From Amoebidium appalachense (lineage: Eukaryota > Ichthyosporea), in contig CAVNZM010000008.1 of the NCBI GenBank assembly GCA_963693365.1, positions 9,982,001 through 10,046,000 on the forward strand: 64,000 nucleotides of DNA, written 5' to 3'. The first letter of the stretch is position 1. Every line of letters begins with the position of its first letter. Of this stretch, positions 12,315-49,729 are shown piece by piece. The notes under the pieces are model-generated. The model saw only the letters and a program-made list of their open reading frames with translations, had not been told where the DNA came from and searched no databases. Both the position numbers and the translations under genes were made by a program.

Positions 12315-12596
12315 ATGTCGAACCCTGACACCGACGAGGAAACACCAGCGCCTTCCTTATTGGTTGCGCATGTTAGTTTATCTGAAACTTTATCAGCAGA
12401 TTCATTGGCTATTGTGCAGAAATGGCGGGAGGCCTTGGCAGCCCAAGTTGGCCGGGGGGCTGCACGTGAACGTGTCAGTGTCACCACACGGTACACGAGC
12501 CGTGCACACCGGCTTGTGGGGCTACAGTATGAAAAACGTTTGAAACCCCGTTGGCCCATGGTGTGTGTGGTGTGGCCAACGTTAACAGTACGTTGA
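12315..12596 (+). CDS. Possible short exon, unknown (93 codons)
   Basis: ATG at 12315 opens MSNPDTDEETPAPSLLVAHV and continues through an Ala/Arg-rich region (KWREALAAQVGRGAARE) to a stop at 12596. The composition is protein-like and it lies outside simple repeats. No downstream exon was identified and no family is recognised. Support is limited to the open frame. Confidence 0.25.
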   Translation: MSNPDTDEETPAPSLLVAHVSLSETLSADSLAIVQKWREALAAQVGRGAARERVSVTTRYTSRAHRLVGLQYEKRLKPRWPMVCVVWPTLTVR

Positions 12597-12839
12597 TCTA
12601 AAAAGTCGAAGAGCCGCACGGAGGCAACATGGCCCTCATTAATTTAGTCACCTGGAGCAGCAGGCTAATGAGCAGCCCAACACTACAGACACACTTGCAT
12701 TCACACTTGCAGGCGGGAAGGCGGACTCGCGCACGCAGCACGCATGCACGCTCGTACGCCCGGCACTCAGTACGTAAGCACTCGCACACGTACAGGCACA
12801 TAAGTGTCATATACACACTTGCACAACAACCAGACGCCT

Positions 12840-13350
12840 TTGCACACGCACACACACACCACACACGCAAACGCGTGCACACACGCACGCACGCACGCAC
12901 GCCCGCACGCACGCACGCACGCACGCCCGCACGCACGCACGCACACACGTGGATGCACGCAACCACACGCACACGGTGCACGTATACACATGCACTCAAT
13001 ACACAACTCATGCACACACATACAACCCACGCACACACACACAGGCACGCACATGAGCACGCAGAACACACGCAGACACGCACCATTGCACAGCCTCCTT
13101 TGCACGCACATAACCAAGCACAAACAGCGCACATATGCTCGACAACAAACAGTAACATATACTCACCAGCGTGAGACTTATTATGCACAAACACTACATA
13201 GCTTTGGCAATGCGGGGAGGATCGAGTTAGAGCAGCCAATAAAAAGCTATAAAAAAAAAAGGTGAAAGAAACTACGTCAATAGGACATGCACCCACAGTC
13301 AAGTATGCACACAAGACACACACAGAAACAGACACAGACACAGACACACA
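12840..13350. repeat. (CACG)n / (CA)n mixed microsatellite region
   Basis: Blocks of CGCA and CA repeats with two CCCG interruptions (12885-12945), then degenerate CA-rich DNA to about 13360. No exon is supported in 12600-14390. Confidence 0.85.
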
Positions 13351-14392
13351 CACACACACACATCTGTGCAGCCGAGCACATGTACAACTTAAGTGCAAGA
13401 AGTATGGGAGCAAGCAACCTAACACCCACACAAGCCGTTCCCCTTCACCCCCAGAGAATGGGCCTTTCTAACAAGTAATAACCCATGCCCTTTATGTGTG
13501 CTTTGCCATCTGGCTTGTGTTGTCCTTCGTGACTACGCTAAGTCTTTGCACTCAAAACACAGCTCCCCCCCCTCTTACCACACAGAGCCACGTGCAACAC
13601 GCACACAATCAAACCCAACCACACAGATCTATCCATACAACGATCCTTGGACTCACCTGCTTGTGCACAAACCCAACTCACGGCCACCAGCACACTTTCG
13701 AAGCAAGACGGATCACACAGACTAACATATTCTACGCGCCCATCGCCCACCACACACAATCTGCCACTGACGCAACTACAAACAAAACTTGTACAGTATT
13801 ACAATCGCAGGCACGCATCAACTGGTTTTGCAACTGAGTTGGCATAGTGGTGAAGCTCGGAATCTGGCTCATGCCTTTTTGGGGGGAAGAAAGGGCATGT
13901 ATGCTCCTATAGCACAAGAATCCCGGGAGTTGAGACAGAGCGAGCAGAAGGGTTTTTTGTGCTGTCAAAACCATTGAGGCGGGTAACGGAGAAGAAGACA
14001 CTGTGAACTATTATTGTATAATAATACCGGGGTGGGTGGGAGTAGTGTGTGTGTGTGGGTGGGGGGGGGAGGGGGGATAGAGAGGAAGTGTGTGTGTGGA
14101 GGGGGGGGGGCAGTGAGGGAGAGAGCACCGAGAACTCAGTGGGTTGGTTCACAATTATTTATTCACCCTGGCACCAGCCTTTTCGCACAGCGAGCAGCCT
14201 AAGCCCGCTAATTACTAACTAGTTGACAAAGCGGCATTAACTTCAGAATCAGACCAGATGCATTTTACAAGAGGTTCACAGTACTCTTTCATTTCATCCT
14301 TTATACAACAAAGCACATTAAACTACGTTTACTTTCGTACCTTAGTGATTATTCAATTATTCAATCGTTCACCAACTTAAAAACACCACTGC

Positions 14393-15298
14393 TTAGCTGG
14401 AGTAGCCGGACGGGGCGGGTGCCGGGGCGGGGGGGCAGGTCTTGCCCTTGCCGTAGCAGCTCTTGCAGGTCTTCGTGTGGGAGTTGCCCACCCGGCACTT
14501 CCACTTGCCATCAGCGCAGCACACAACCTTGGGGATAATACCATAACCGGCAGCGCAGGTGGTGGCATCGGGCTTCTCGGACTTAGGACAGCACTTGCAG
14601 GCCACAGACTCGCCCTGATAGTCGTCGCAGTTGCAGCGCCACTTGCCGTTACCGCAGCACTTGGCGGGGACCTTCACGTCGTCCTGGCCATAGCCGCCGG
14701 ACAAAACACACATTTTGGGGGTGGCGCGGGGTTTGCAGCACTTGCCGGTGGGTGCCGGTGCGGGGGCGGGGGGAGGGGGAGGGGGAGGGCAAGCCTTGCC
14801 GGCGCCGTGGAGGTTGGCACAGACGTCGGCGGTGGAGCCGGCCGGGGCACACTGCCAGCTGCCATCGTTGCAGCAGGTGGAGGGGTAGGCGCTGGCACCA
14901 TAGCCACCAGTGCACACCTTGGCGGCAGCGAGGTCACAGCACTTGGGCACGAAGCACGTGACACCCTCGGCGGGGCAGGCGGAGCAGCTCCAGGAGCCGT
15001 CCTTGCAGCACTTGGGGGTGGGGGCGGGGGCATAGCCGCCGTAGGTCTTGATGGGGTCGCAGGTGGGCTTGGCGTCGACCTTGCAGCAGGCGCAGGCCTC
15101 ACCCTTGCCACTGTAGCCGCAGGCGCTCTCACCGCTGCAGGTCCACTTGCCGTTGCTGCAGCATGTGGGCTCGGGGGCGGGCCCAACAACACCGGAGTAG
15201 CTGGTTGGGGCGGGACACTTGGGCTTGTCAGCGGCGGTGCAGCAGTCGGCAGCGGCGCTGCCAGCGACGGCCAGAACGGCAACGAAGAGGGAGATCAT
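14393..15298 (-). CDS. Secreted cysteine-rich protein with five 8-Cys repeats (301 aa)
   Basis: Single-exon gene. The N-terminus MISLFVAVLAVAGSAAA is a typical signal peptide, so the mature protein (starting near DCC) should be exported. 41 of 301 residues are Cys. They fall into five repeats of 45-55 residues, each of the form CC-x(5-8)-C-x(8-14)-CC-x2-G-x-W-x-C-xn-C-xn-C (the last has one extra Cys). The conserved core is CCxxGxWxC, preceded in most repeats by a Gly-Gly-Tyr-like turn. A flexible proline/alanine linker separates repeats 3 and 4, and a second Pro/Ala tail ends the protein. The gene is much more GC-rich than its flanks and biased to C/G at third positions, as in highly expressed genes. 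The repeat suggests a disulfide-rich wall, matrix or glycan-binding protein, but I cannot name a family. The 290-aa frame on the opposite strand is a shadow. Confidence 0.85.
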   Translation of the reverse strand: MISLFVAVLAVAGSAAADCCTAADKPKCPAPTSYSGVVGPAPEPTCCSNGKWTCSGESACGYSGKGEACACCKVDAKPTCDPIKTYGGYAPAPTPKCCKDGSWSCSACPAEGVTCFVPKCCDLAAAKVCTGGYGASAYPSTCCNDGSWQCAPAGSTADVCANLHGAGKACPPPPPPPAPAPAPTGKCCKPRATPKMCVLSGGYGQDDVKVPAKCCGNGKWRCNCDDYQGESVACKCCPKSEKPDATTCAAGYGIIPKVVCCADGKWKCRVGNSHTKTCKSCYGKGKTCPPAPAPAPSGYSS

Positions 15299-15365
15299 TT
15301 TCTATGGCCAAACACAGAACAAACTGGATTGTGTGTGGGTGAGGTTTGAAGCGGGTCCAAGGGGG

Positions 15366-15373
15366 TTTATATA
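15366..15373 (-). promoter_or_regulatory. TATA box of the secreted Cys-rich gene
   Basis: TATATAAA on the minus strand, about 70 bp upstream of the ATG at 15298. A CCAAT motif (plus-strand ATTGG at 15403-15407) lies about 30 bp further upstream. The spacing is that of a classical core promoter. Confidence 0.6.
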
Positions 15374-15479
15374 CGCGGGAGGCCAGCGTGGGCTCGACGT
15401 TGATTGGGGAACAGAATCGGTCAGGTGCTTGCCTTTCTCTCCGCTGGGATGTAGTCTACGGTAAGAAGCCGCGTTTACA

Positions 15480-17690
15480 AGCTTGAAATGATATTGAGAG
15501 CAAACAAGTATTCATATTTTAGATACTGTTTTTTAATGCAAATAAACTGACCAAAAAAACCACGTTTTCTATTTTTCAAGTACGTCCGGCTGCATTTTGT
15601 TACTTGGGAAAAAAAAAGCTTCATGCCAGGAATTCGAATCTGGGGTCTATTGTTCGAGCGAGCGTTTTGATTGGCGCTCACGGCCGAGATCTTTTGAGGG
15701 GATTGCTATTGGCCAAAAGAGCACCACTTACCAGATGCCTAAAACCAATCAGAAATGCAAATATAGTTCCGGCCAATCAGAACTGGCCGGAATGATAGGC
15801 GGGATCTTGCAACGCCACGGCGTTGATCAAAACAAACAACGGCTTCATGCAGTCGGTCTCTCAGTCTCAGCTGACTGATCTGCTGCCTCTGATCATGAAC
15901 AGGCTTAGAGCTAGCTACTTTTCCACGACAAAATTGTAGTAGCACAGGGCTTTATGTCAACACCACAGGCGCATCTCTGCAGGCCACGTCCGAGCCTCAG
16001 TCGCGGGCCGGCCGCACCGCGCGCGCGGCGGTTTGGGCACCGTGACGTGAGCCACCGATCAATCAGGGTGGCCCGAATAAAAAATATTCCAAAATGAGGT
16101 GGTAAAATGATCGTCGCCGTCGCTAGTAAAAAAAAGCCTATTTTGTTGACTTTCATATATATATATAAATATGTATTAGTAGTATTTAAAATATTCTTAT
16201 TTTCCTTATTTTTACCGATTTTTATTTTTTTTACATATGAAAAAAGGTGTATGCACAATCCCCTGCCGAAAAGTATGGAAAAGTGGCCCGATTTTCCAAT
16301 TTTGCTATATGTCTCTGGCCGCGGTGACTGATCGATATCGAGTCCGACCTCGTGTGGACTTCGCAAGGTTGCAAGTGGCCATATGGGCTGAAATGTGCGG
16401 TTCATCGCGGCACACTTTTTGTCTAATAGGACTGTGGTTTTTAGAATGTTGAAGCCCGAAACTTTGGAAGCTCGAGTCTGCACGTTGTTTGGACAGGGAA
16501 AACGTTAACGGCTTTGTGGCCCAGGAAAAACATTCACAACCACAAAGATAGCCTGGCGTGAAGATATGCTCGTAAGACGGTCATGTTTTTTTATAATGGA
16601 TTTTCTCAAATCATAAGACACTTGTGACCATAGCCGGGCGGCCCCGCCAGCCTGTTGTGGTCCAATTTGTGACAATGTGGACTCTGAGATTCTGAAGCTT
16701 CGCGAGCAAGGCGAGCACAAAATATGTGGAGCCGCTGGAGCGTCCGGGAAACGGTGCCCAATTGCAAGGGTGGTTTCCGAGGCATCCGACTCAGCTTGTG
16801 CGGTTGCTATGGTGCCCGGCCATGGTGCAAGTGGCTTACGTACCTACAACCTAACTATGGCGGTGAAACTTTCACATTCATGCCCATAGCATGCATGGAC
16901 ATTTATCTTTAAGCTTTCCGCTAGATTCTCAAAGCGAGCCCTCTAACATCATCGTGGCAGATATTTGAATACTGATCAGACTGATCAAGATACTGGGCAC
17001 TTTCATCACTGCAGCTGGTACGTAGTGCGATCATTTGCTGAAGCAACATGGCAGTGACACGTAGCCTATAGGAGCTCAAACTCGGTAGCCTTGGCCGGGA
17101 CACCAGAGTTACCAACACGTGACAACCTCACGCACCGTGGTCGCACCCACACAAAACGTTACAATCGAATAGTTCATAGGACCAGGCAGAGGCCAGTGGC
17201 TGATCTTCGAGGCACGTGGAGCCATCACACTTTGAAGTGCATTCATGGCATTGCATGCATTTGCGTGAAGTGCATTCATGGCATTGCATGCATTTGCGCA
17301 TGTCGTCATGATCAACACGCTGGTTTTGCTAACGGTTGTACAGAAATTCTAGATCTGTGTGTTTGAATGTGTGCACTGCTGGGAGCTCCGGAGGACGGCC
17401 AGATTTGAATGATCATGATAAATTGTGTACACAAGTTTGCATGCATTCGGGTGTTGTGCATGAAAAACATTTTACATGTCCGCCCATGTCCGAGCATCGC
17501 AAGATGACTAATTAGTATAATAACTGTGTTTTTAACCCCAGCACCCATGGCCAAAGTCGACCTACAGTGATAATTATATTATGCCTGCACGTACACCGTT
17601 GAACTTCTAATTCAGGTCATTGGCCGACTCATACGTTAAACTGCACATGTACACACAAAAGGCAAGCAGTCAACTTCGAATCACATTCTA
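15480..17690. other. Intergenic, no gene seen
   Basis: No supported exon. It contains several ATTGGC/CCAATC motifs at 15670-15785, a GC-rich CpG-dense patch near 15990-16040, an AT-rich patch at 16120-16230 and a two-copy 33-bp tandem duplication at 17234-17299. Confidence 0.5.
17234..17299. repeat. Two-copy 33-bp tandem duplication
   Basis: The unit starting GAAGTGCATTCATGGCATTG occurs at 17234 and again at 17267. The copies are identical except for the last base. Confidence 0.9.
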
Positions 17691-17747
17691 ATTTAGCAGC
17701 GCAACTGGCACACTGTCGTCAGCATGAGTATGCCCCACACATCCCCC

Positions 17748-18057
17748 ATCCCCCCCCCCCCCCCCCCCCCCCCCCCTCCTCTCCCACTTCCTCCCCCCAT
17801 ATGGCTCCCCCTGCCTTTCCGCCCCACCCCGCCGGCCGCCCCGCCCCGCCCCGCCCCGCCCTGTCCCCGCCCCGTCTTGCCCTGCCCGCCCCTCTCCCAA
17901 TCCCACTCGTGCCAGGGTCAGCCTTGGCATGTGCCTCCACTGTTAAAGCGAAGAATTCGAAAGAATGCTCGTTGAAGATCGAATTCTAGATTGATACCCA
18001 ACGGTTACTCCGTGCTCCCACACTGTCTTCTATTTTGAAATTGAGGACATAGCAGCC

Positions 18058-18088
<31 letters not shown>

Positions 18089-18342
18089 CCCCCGGGGTGC
18101 TGCAGTCACCCTCAATATTCGAGAGGAAATTTAGGCAACACGTACTGTAACAGTAACTGCTGCCATTTATAATAGCTACATATGTCGGCTAGAAAAAAAG
18201 AAAAAAAAAAAAAAAGAAAGGCACCGACCAGCAGGATTGGATCTCGGTGGTGACAACAAAACGACAATTTGAAAACCGTTACGGTTTCCGTCAGCACAAT
18301 TATTCATCACATCACTGTTGAAATGTGCGCGGCAAATCACCG

Positions 18343-18419
<77 letters not shown>

Positions 18420-18830
18420 AAAAAAAAAAAGAAAGAAAAAAAGAAACTTTTTTTTGAAAGAAAGAAAAGAAAAAAAAGAAAAAATGAAGAAGGAGGAGAA
18501 GAAGAAGAAGAGCCCGAGGGGGAAGAAGTAGAAGGAAGAGGGGGGGGGGGGGGGGGGGGAGGGAGGAGGGGGGGGGGGGGGGAGGGGGAGGAAGGAAGAG
18601 GCGACATGCGACCACCTGTCACCGTCTACTAACAATCGACGCACAACAGAGAGGGAGAGAGAGAAGAAGTAGAAGAAATTTATAAAGGAAAAGGGGAGAA
18701 AGGGGGAGGGGAGGGGAGGAAAGGAGCAGCAATCCTTGGCCTAAGCCACTATCAATAAATCTACCCCCAGCATCCCCTACTCCCCCCCCCCCCCCCCCCC
18801 CCGCCCCCCTTCCCCCCCCCCCCCCCCCCC
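17748..18830. repeat. Poly-C, (CA)n, poly-A/G simple-repeat block
   Basis: C runs at 17750-17776 and 18056-18083, (CA)n at 18343-18414 running into A-rich DNA, G runs at 18540-18580 and C runs at 18781-18830. No exon is supported between 17690 and 20576. Confidence 0.9.
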
Positions 18831-19297
18831 TCACCCACCCGGCGGAGGGGGGGAGCCGGGTCGGGGGTGGGGGGTAGTTATGTGTGGGTATATGCGAGTT
18901 TCTGTGTGATGCACGGGGGTGACGTACGCGTGCACGTAGCCATGTGTTTAGGCGCGTGGCTTACAGTTATGGTTAAACACGTGACTTCTTCGATGGTTTG
19001 TGACACCCCTGATATATATGGGCCTCAGGCAGAACAGGCACAACTTTCTGACTTGTATATCTCTTTCCGTTCCTGCAAATTAGCTGTTCTGCCTTTCGAT
19101 TACTTTAGAGGCGCCGCCATGTGTGTGAAATTTTTTTTTTTGAAGAAAAAGCGGCCATCTACAAAAACTTAAGTTGAACTTCGAAAGTTATTTTTTCACG
19201 TGGAATTTATGTTATTGTGTGTGGAAAACGGCACTCACGTGGGGCCCTCTTCGTTTAAACTTGACGCCCTATAGATCTGCCCTTATTTGGCAGGAGG

Positions 19298-19331
19298 ACC
19301 CTCTGCAAACGGGGTTGTTTTTGCAGAGGGT
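19298..19331. other. 12-bp perfect hairpin
   Basis: ACCCTCTGCAAA at 19298-19309 pairs exactly with TTTGCAGAGGGT at 19320-19331 across a 10-base loop. Another CCCTCTGC occurs about 40 bp downstream. It lies in an intergenic stretch. Its function is unknown. Confidence 0.6.
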
Positions 19332-19554
19332 GGGCCTGTTTTGCGTAAAACTTGCACAACAACCCTCTGCATTTGCACTTGGTAGTAGCAAAGCACCCGC
19401 CTGTGTCATAGAGGGACATCTCTGGGCTAGCCTAAATCAGAGACTAAGGGTGATTCTAGTCTCGGGGGAACCAGGATTTCTTAAGACCATGTCCAAACCG
19501 CTTGTACATTTACCCCCCCCCCCCCCCCCCCTGCAGAGGTCTCTCTGCGATTAG

Positions 19555-19588
<34 letters not shown>

Positions 19589-20576
19589 TCCCTCCCTCCC
19601 CGGGCCCGGGGGGTGGCAGAGTCCCTAGTTTTTACGATTGTCTGCAACACACTTTGCTGTACTTTGCAGCACATGTCCATATATTGTCTTTTTGTAGCTA
19701 TGTAGTAAGATTCTTCATTCACCCCAGGCCTAGGCAAGGCTGGTTCATTTCAGTTTTGGTCAGGTTTCTTTATTATGCTTGATAGTCGTTTCAACAGGAT
19801 TTGTGAACAGCTTTAACTTATAATAGTCTTATGACATCGGCTTTCACCCATTTATGTAATCTGACCCCGGGCATACCATGATAGTACTAGTGGCCCATAA
19901 TAATATTTGGCTCCAAGAAACAGGGTCACATAACTACATCAAAAGCGCATGTGATGTTCAGACTAATATAAGGATTTGGCGGGGTAAAGTCAGAAAACAA
20001 TTCTTATGTGCAAGAAAAACATTATTTACCACAAACACAACTTATTCGAATAATGACTACCTGCTTACCACCCACCTTCTATCTTCAAGCATGCAGGCCG
20101 GGATAAAAAGTAACAAAAACAAAAACATAAAATTAAAAAAACCATTGACAAAGAAAGTGTTATCTATAGTCAACAAGCCGGCAACTAAATTTCTTCTCGG
20201 TTTAATCACTTCAGTTGTAACTCCCACCTAAGCCTGGTGAGAAAATGTACGACCTTAAAAAAAAGTTCAATAATTATATCCAAAATAACCAAAAACAGAC
20301 TACCGGCCGAGACAAGTTAGCATTCATGCGATAAACGATTTGCTGCCTTCTAATGAACATAGAGTACTAAAACAGTTAAATCTGAACATGTACATAAACT
20401 CTCAAACTCGCCACAAAGCCTCATAAACCATCATCTTTTCTTACTTTACTCAAAACCACATCATCAGTGTTCATACGAGAAATTGCATCACCTCTACTAC
20501 TACAAATATAGACCGTACTGTTCAGAGTTATCCCGTATACATCCCTGGGTCTACTCTCCTCCAGAACGCAGAGTGC

Positions 20577-45516
<24,940 letters not shown>

Positions 45517-45712
45517 ACTTGCAGGTCGCCACCCATACAAGATTCACTGAATAATATAAATGTGTATCAGTGTATGTGTGGAGAAAAGAGAGCTGTGGGA
45601 AGGGCAAAAGGAGCCTGTAAAAGAGAAGGCGGAGAAGGGTAAGAAGGGGGGAGGGTGGGTGGGGGGGGGTGGGGGGAGGGGGGAGGAAAAGCTGGAGAGG
45701 TGAAGAAAGAAT

Positions 45713-45945
<233 letters not shown>

Positions 45946-46548
45946 TAACAGACAAGTGAGGTGGGTGCCTAAAAAAGTTAAGTATGAAAGGTGCTTGTTG
46001 GTGCATGTGTTTCTGGTCACAGTCTGTCGAACGTGAGACTGGGGTGATGAGGATATTTCTTTGTGTCCCCAGTGCGTTGATATATGCATAAGAACAGGGA
46101 CCGCGTGTATGTAAGTGTCGATGCTCTTTGTGTGTGTATACAAGGGTGTGCGGCTACACAGAAGCACGAATCGACTGCAGTGCAGTGTAGCGTAAGCGAG
46201 TTGTGTCTGATTCTGTGCCCCTGTTGATGCTTGCTTGCCTGTGTGTGTCTCTATTTGCACTTTGTGGAAATAGGTGATTGATAGCTCACTATTACGATTC
46301 AAAGATGTGTGTGTGTGACTCCAACGGTTCAAGCAAGAAAGTGAAGGTAAGGAAGGAGCCCGGAGACTGAGTGAGTGAAACGGGTGACTATCCCCTCCGA
46401 GGTATTCTTAGATCTCAGAAAACGCTGAACTTTCGTGATTGAGCCCATCATGCGCCTTTGTATTATATTATATAGGAGCCAAGAAGAGTTAATGGTCACC
46501 TGGGAGTGGTACCTCTTATGCCAAACTGTGATCCTGGATCTTTCTCGG

Positions 46549-46617
46549 CCCAGTGTAGGTAGAGCATGTGCTCTTGACGAGCACTCCCTGTTGCCTTAGA
46601 TTCAAAGCACTCAGGCT
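46549..46617 (+). other. tRNA-like sequence (decayed tRNA or SINE head)
   Basis: GTGTAGGTAGAGCATG resembles a D arm/A box. GTGCT-CTTGACG-AGCAC forms a perfect 5-bp anticodon stem with a 7-base loop (U33 present, nominal anticodon UGA). TTAGATTCAAAGC resembles a B box. The acceptor stem does not pair well and the T arm is degenerate, so a functional tRNA is unlikely. Confidence 0.35.
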
Positions 46618-46722
46618 GTTACCACACAGGCTGTTACCACAACAAGATCTCACACAACCCAATAATAGGCATACAGGCTTCTTTCCCTTTTAGTGTCCTT
46701 TTACATGTGCCGTAATAAGCAT

Positions 46723-46744
46723 CTAAACCCTAAACCCTAAACCC
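46723..46744. repeat. Interstitial CCCTAAA telomere-type repeat, three copies
   Basis: CTAAACCCTAAACCCTAAAC followed by CC and T. This is the complement of TTTAGGG. It is short and flanked by unrelated unique DNA. Confidence 0.8.
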
Positions 46745-48791
46745 TTCTCACGAAGGCGTGGTAACGTAAGAGGTGTGGTTCACTCCGTGCGCTGCCGTTC
46801 GCGCATGCTTGAAAAGGTAAATGCAAAGGTAAATTGTACGTTTCAGTGCAGTGTCAGGAATCCAAATGGAATGTGGGGAGGCTCATGGTGGCGAATTATG
46901 ATTGGTTGTATTCTTTTTTTTTTTTGCCTTTGTGTTCACCATAGACAAGATATATCTGATGCAGAATATGCGGCAATTGTTTTATAAACGATCCTAGTGG
47001 GTTCTACCCACGGCGATATCAGCTTAACCTCGGTCGAATAAATTTGGTAAGAATTCGAGGATATCAAAAAAAGCCGCTTTGCTGCCATCTTACTTCCTTG
47101 ATTAAATTATCCTCGAGGATAGGCCCAATTTAATCCTCGAGGATAGGCCCACATTGCACATGCCATGGACGGGTCGGGCACATGACATTGTGACCTCAAC
47201 TTCCTCAAGTCGCAGCTTCACGAGGCTGCGCTCGTACGTATACCTACTACAGTAGTGTGTGTGCACACTATGTGCACACGGTGTGTGTGTGTGCGTGTGT
47301 ACATGTGTGTGTGTGTGTGTGTGTGCGTGTGCGTGTGTGTGTGCGTGCGTGTGTTTCTCTTCTTTCTCGGGCTCGCTCCCTGTGGGTACGGTAAGCTACA
47401 CTGTAAAAAGTCACCTAATTAGACTCAAGTCGCGACTTCAAGCCAGGACAAGTCACCAGCCCCTCTCACCAATTTTGATAATAAGTCCAAATTTTTTTAG
47501 TTGACTTAGTTGAAGTCAGGGTTATTGTGACTTCAAGTCGCAACTTTACGACTCTGCGCTCGCCGCCGAGGGGCTCACATTTTGATGATGTACAGCTCGC
47601 GGCAGTGCATGCTCAATACGATTCAGAGTTTGATTGGGCCAAAAGCTGTAATGGAGCACCTCGCCATTATTGGGTAGCGCCATGATCTCTGTAACCTGAT
47701 TGGAAATCCGATCTTTGCGAAAGCAGCTTAGTCCTTCCCCTTCGCATTCCCCGGACCCTGTCCCTATATCCGAAGGCCCAAACTCTCGGTCATGTGACCT
47801 CTAAGTGACCGAGTTTGGGAATAATGACTTTATTGACTTGCTCGCCAAGTAAGAGGCAATTTTTTCTTTGACTTCACTACCGGAATTTATCATGTTCAAC
47901 CGATAGATATGTATGCGCGGCACACTTAGGGGGCAAGAAAAAATTGAAAAGAAAACTGAAACCCTAACGTTTTAGTCAACAGCAAGTGCATACTAAAATA
48001 CCTGAACACGGTATGAAAATCATTTTAAAAAAAATCAATGGCTGCGCCACATCGTTATCGCCCAGCCTCGGCCTCGGCCGGCTGGGCTCGCTGCCGGGCC
48101 CTCGCTTCCCTCGGCCCAGCGCTCGCCCTGCCAAAACCATCTGGTATCTTCGATCGCGATCTCGTGCACTGCGTGACGTCACAAAACGGAACACCGTGTT
48201 ACAGATCTCGATGGGATAGGTGATTGGCAGGCGAGCACGTGTTTCTTTAGATCCATCCGCCAGCATTCCCTGTCATTTAATGCAACTAAAGCTCTGCTGA
48301 CCAACTATGTATCTTCGATTGCCAACGAATGATCTAACGTCAAATTCACCAATCACATAATGTTGTTTGCGATTCTATATCATCAAGGATTTTAGCCCTC
48401 CAGGTCATTGCTTTTTTCCCAAACTTTTGATTGGCAAGAGGTCCAAAACACTTGAAAACAGAATGCCTCTGCTCCAGATCTCGTGAGATCGGCGCGCCTA
48501 CATAATTGGTACCGCGGAGGATCTATCTATTGCCGGCAAACAGCTCAGTCCTTCCTCCCCCCATACCCCTCTCTATCTCCAAAGACCCAGCCTCCGACCG
48601 AGGCTGGGAATAAAGAAATCGGTTATCTCAAAAAAACTATTTGGCATTTCAGTCAAGTTGTGAACTCGAACCTACTTACATGTAGGAGAGTTTTCTTGCA
48701 ATTGGCTTGATGACATGTTAGTGCTATATACTGATCAGCTTAATTTTTGAGCAGCTCCCTCCTTCTCCCTCGACGATTCTGATGTTTCCAT

Positions 48792-48853
48792 TGCCAATCT
48801 CCAAATTTTAGATATCTCATCATGCCAATCTCCAAATTTTAGATATCTCATCA
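48792..48853. repeat. Two-copy 31-bp tandem duplication
   Basis: The unit starting TGCCAATCTCCAAATTTTAG occurs at 48792 and 48823. Confidence 0.9.
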
Positions 48854-49242
48854 TTCCACAGGCCATTCCACACACATGCTCTTGGGTGCTAATATGGCAC
48901 AAACTTTTGGCAAACGCCTGGTGTTTCCGAATAATGTTCCAGTGCCACGCGTGGTAAGCAAGCCACGTGTGCACACCCACCCACCCACCCACCCACGTAT
49001 ACACACACACACATATATGTATTGTATATATAAGCGGCTGTACGTACATATCAACCGCTTCTACTCGCTTGCGCAACGTAATAGTAGCCCATGCATATGG
49101 CAACGCAATGCACATGTACACGGACACGTTGCCACGCATCCGCAAGTTTATCAAGCGCAGCCCCTGCCAAATTTGCCACGTCTTTTTTTATGCCAGCACT
49201 TAGCTTGGTGTGTTTTTGTCACGGGGGGAATGATTCCCGAGA

Positions 49243-49348
49243 ATGGTGGTGGTGGTGGACACCACTGGTGGTCCGGTGGTGGTGGTGGCGTGTGTATTTG
49301 TGTGTGTGTGTGTGTGGTGGTGGTGGTGGTGGTGGTGGTGGTGGTGGT

Positions 49349-49393
<45 letters not shown>

Positions 49394-49395
49394 CT
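49243..49395. repeat. (GGT)n and G run
   Basis: GGT arrays at 49243-49350 and about 43 G at 49350-49393. A second G run lies at 49502-49525 and a C run at 49647-49681 followed by (CAC)n. Confidence 0.9.
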
Positions 49396-49645
49396 GGGGG
49401 GGAAACGGAGGGGGTGTCCTGGCGAAGGACTCCGAGGGGGCCGTGGGCGACTCGGCTGAACTCGCAGAGGGCCGGGGCCTGGCCGCGGGTCACGTTTAAG
49501 AGGGGGGGGGGGGGGGGGGGGGGGGAGGGGGGGTTACAACCCCTGCTCGGCCTAGTAAGTTCTTCTAGTACGGTACCGCTGTCACGTCAAGATTATCTTG
49601 GGCTTTTTTGAATTTGAATTGGAGGGATAGGTGTATAATTTTGAG

Positions 49646-49681
<36 letters not shown>

Positions 49682-49729
49682 ACCACCACCACCACCACCA
49701 CCACCGCCGCCGCCACCACACACATCTCC

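Noticed and set aside
13838-13912. A-box-like GTTGGCATAGTGGTGAAGC suggesting a tRNA
   Set aside because: No matching anticodon stem, T arm or B box follows.
14477-15349. 290-codon open frame on the plus strand over the secreted Cys-rich gene
   Set aside because: Shadow of a GC-rich minus-strand gene. The minus frame has the signal peptide, regular Cys repeats and TATA box.
19878-20231. 117-codon plus-strand open frame downstream of the PDE gene
   Set aside because: AT-rich, no recognisable motif or splice context, and lies where the PDE 3' untranslated region is expected on the other strand.
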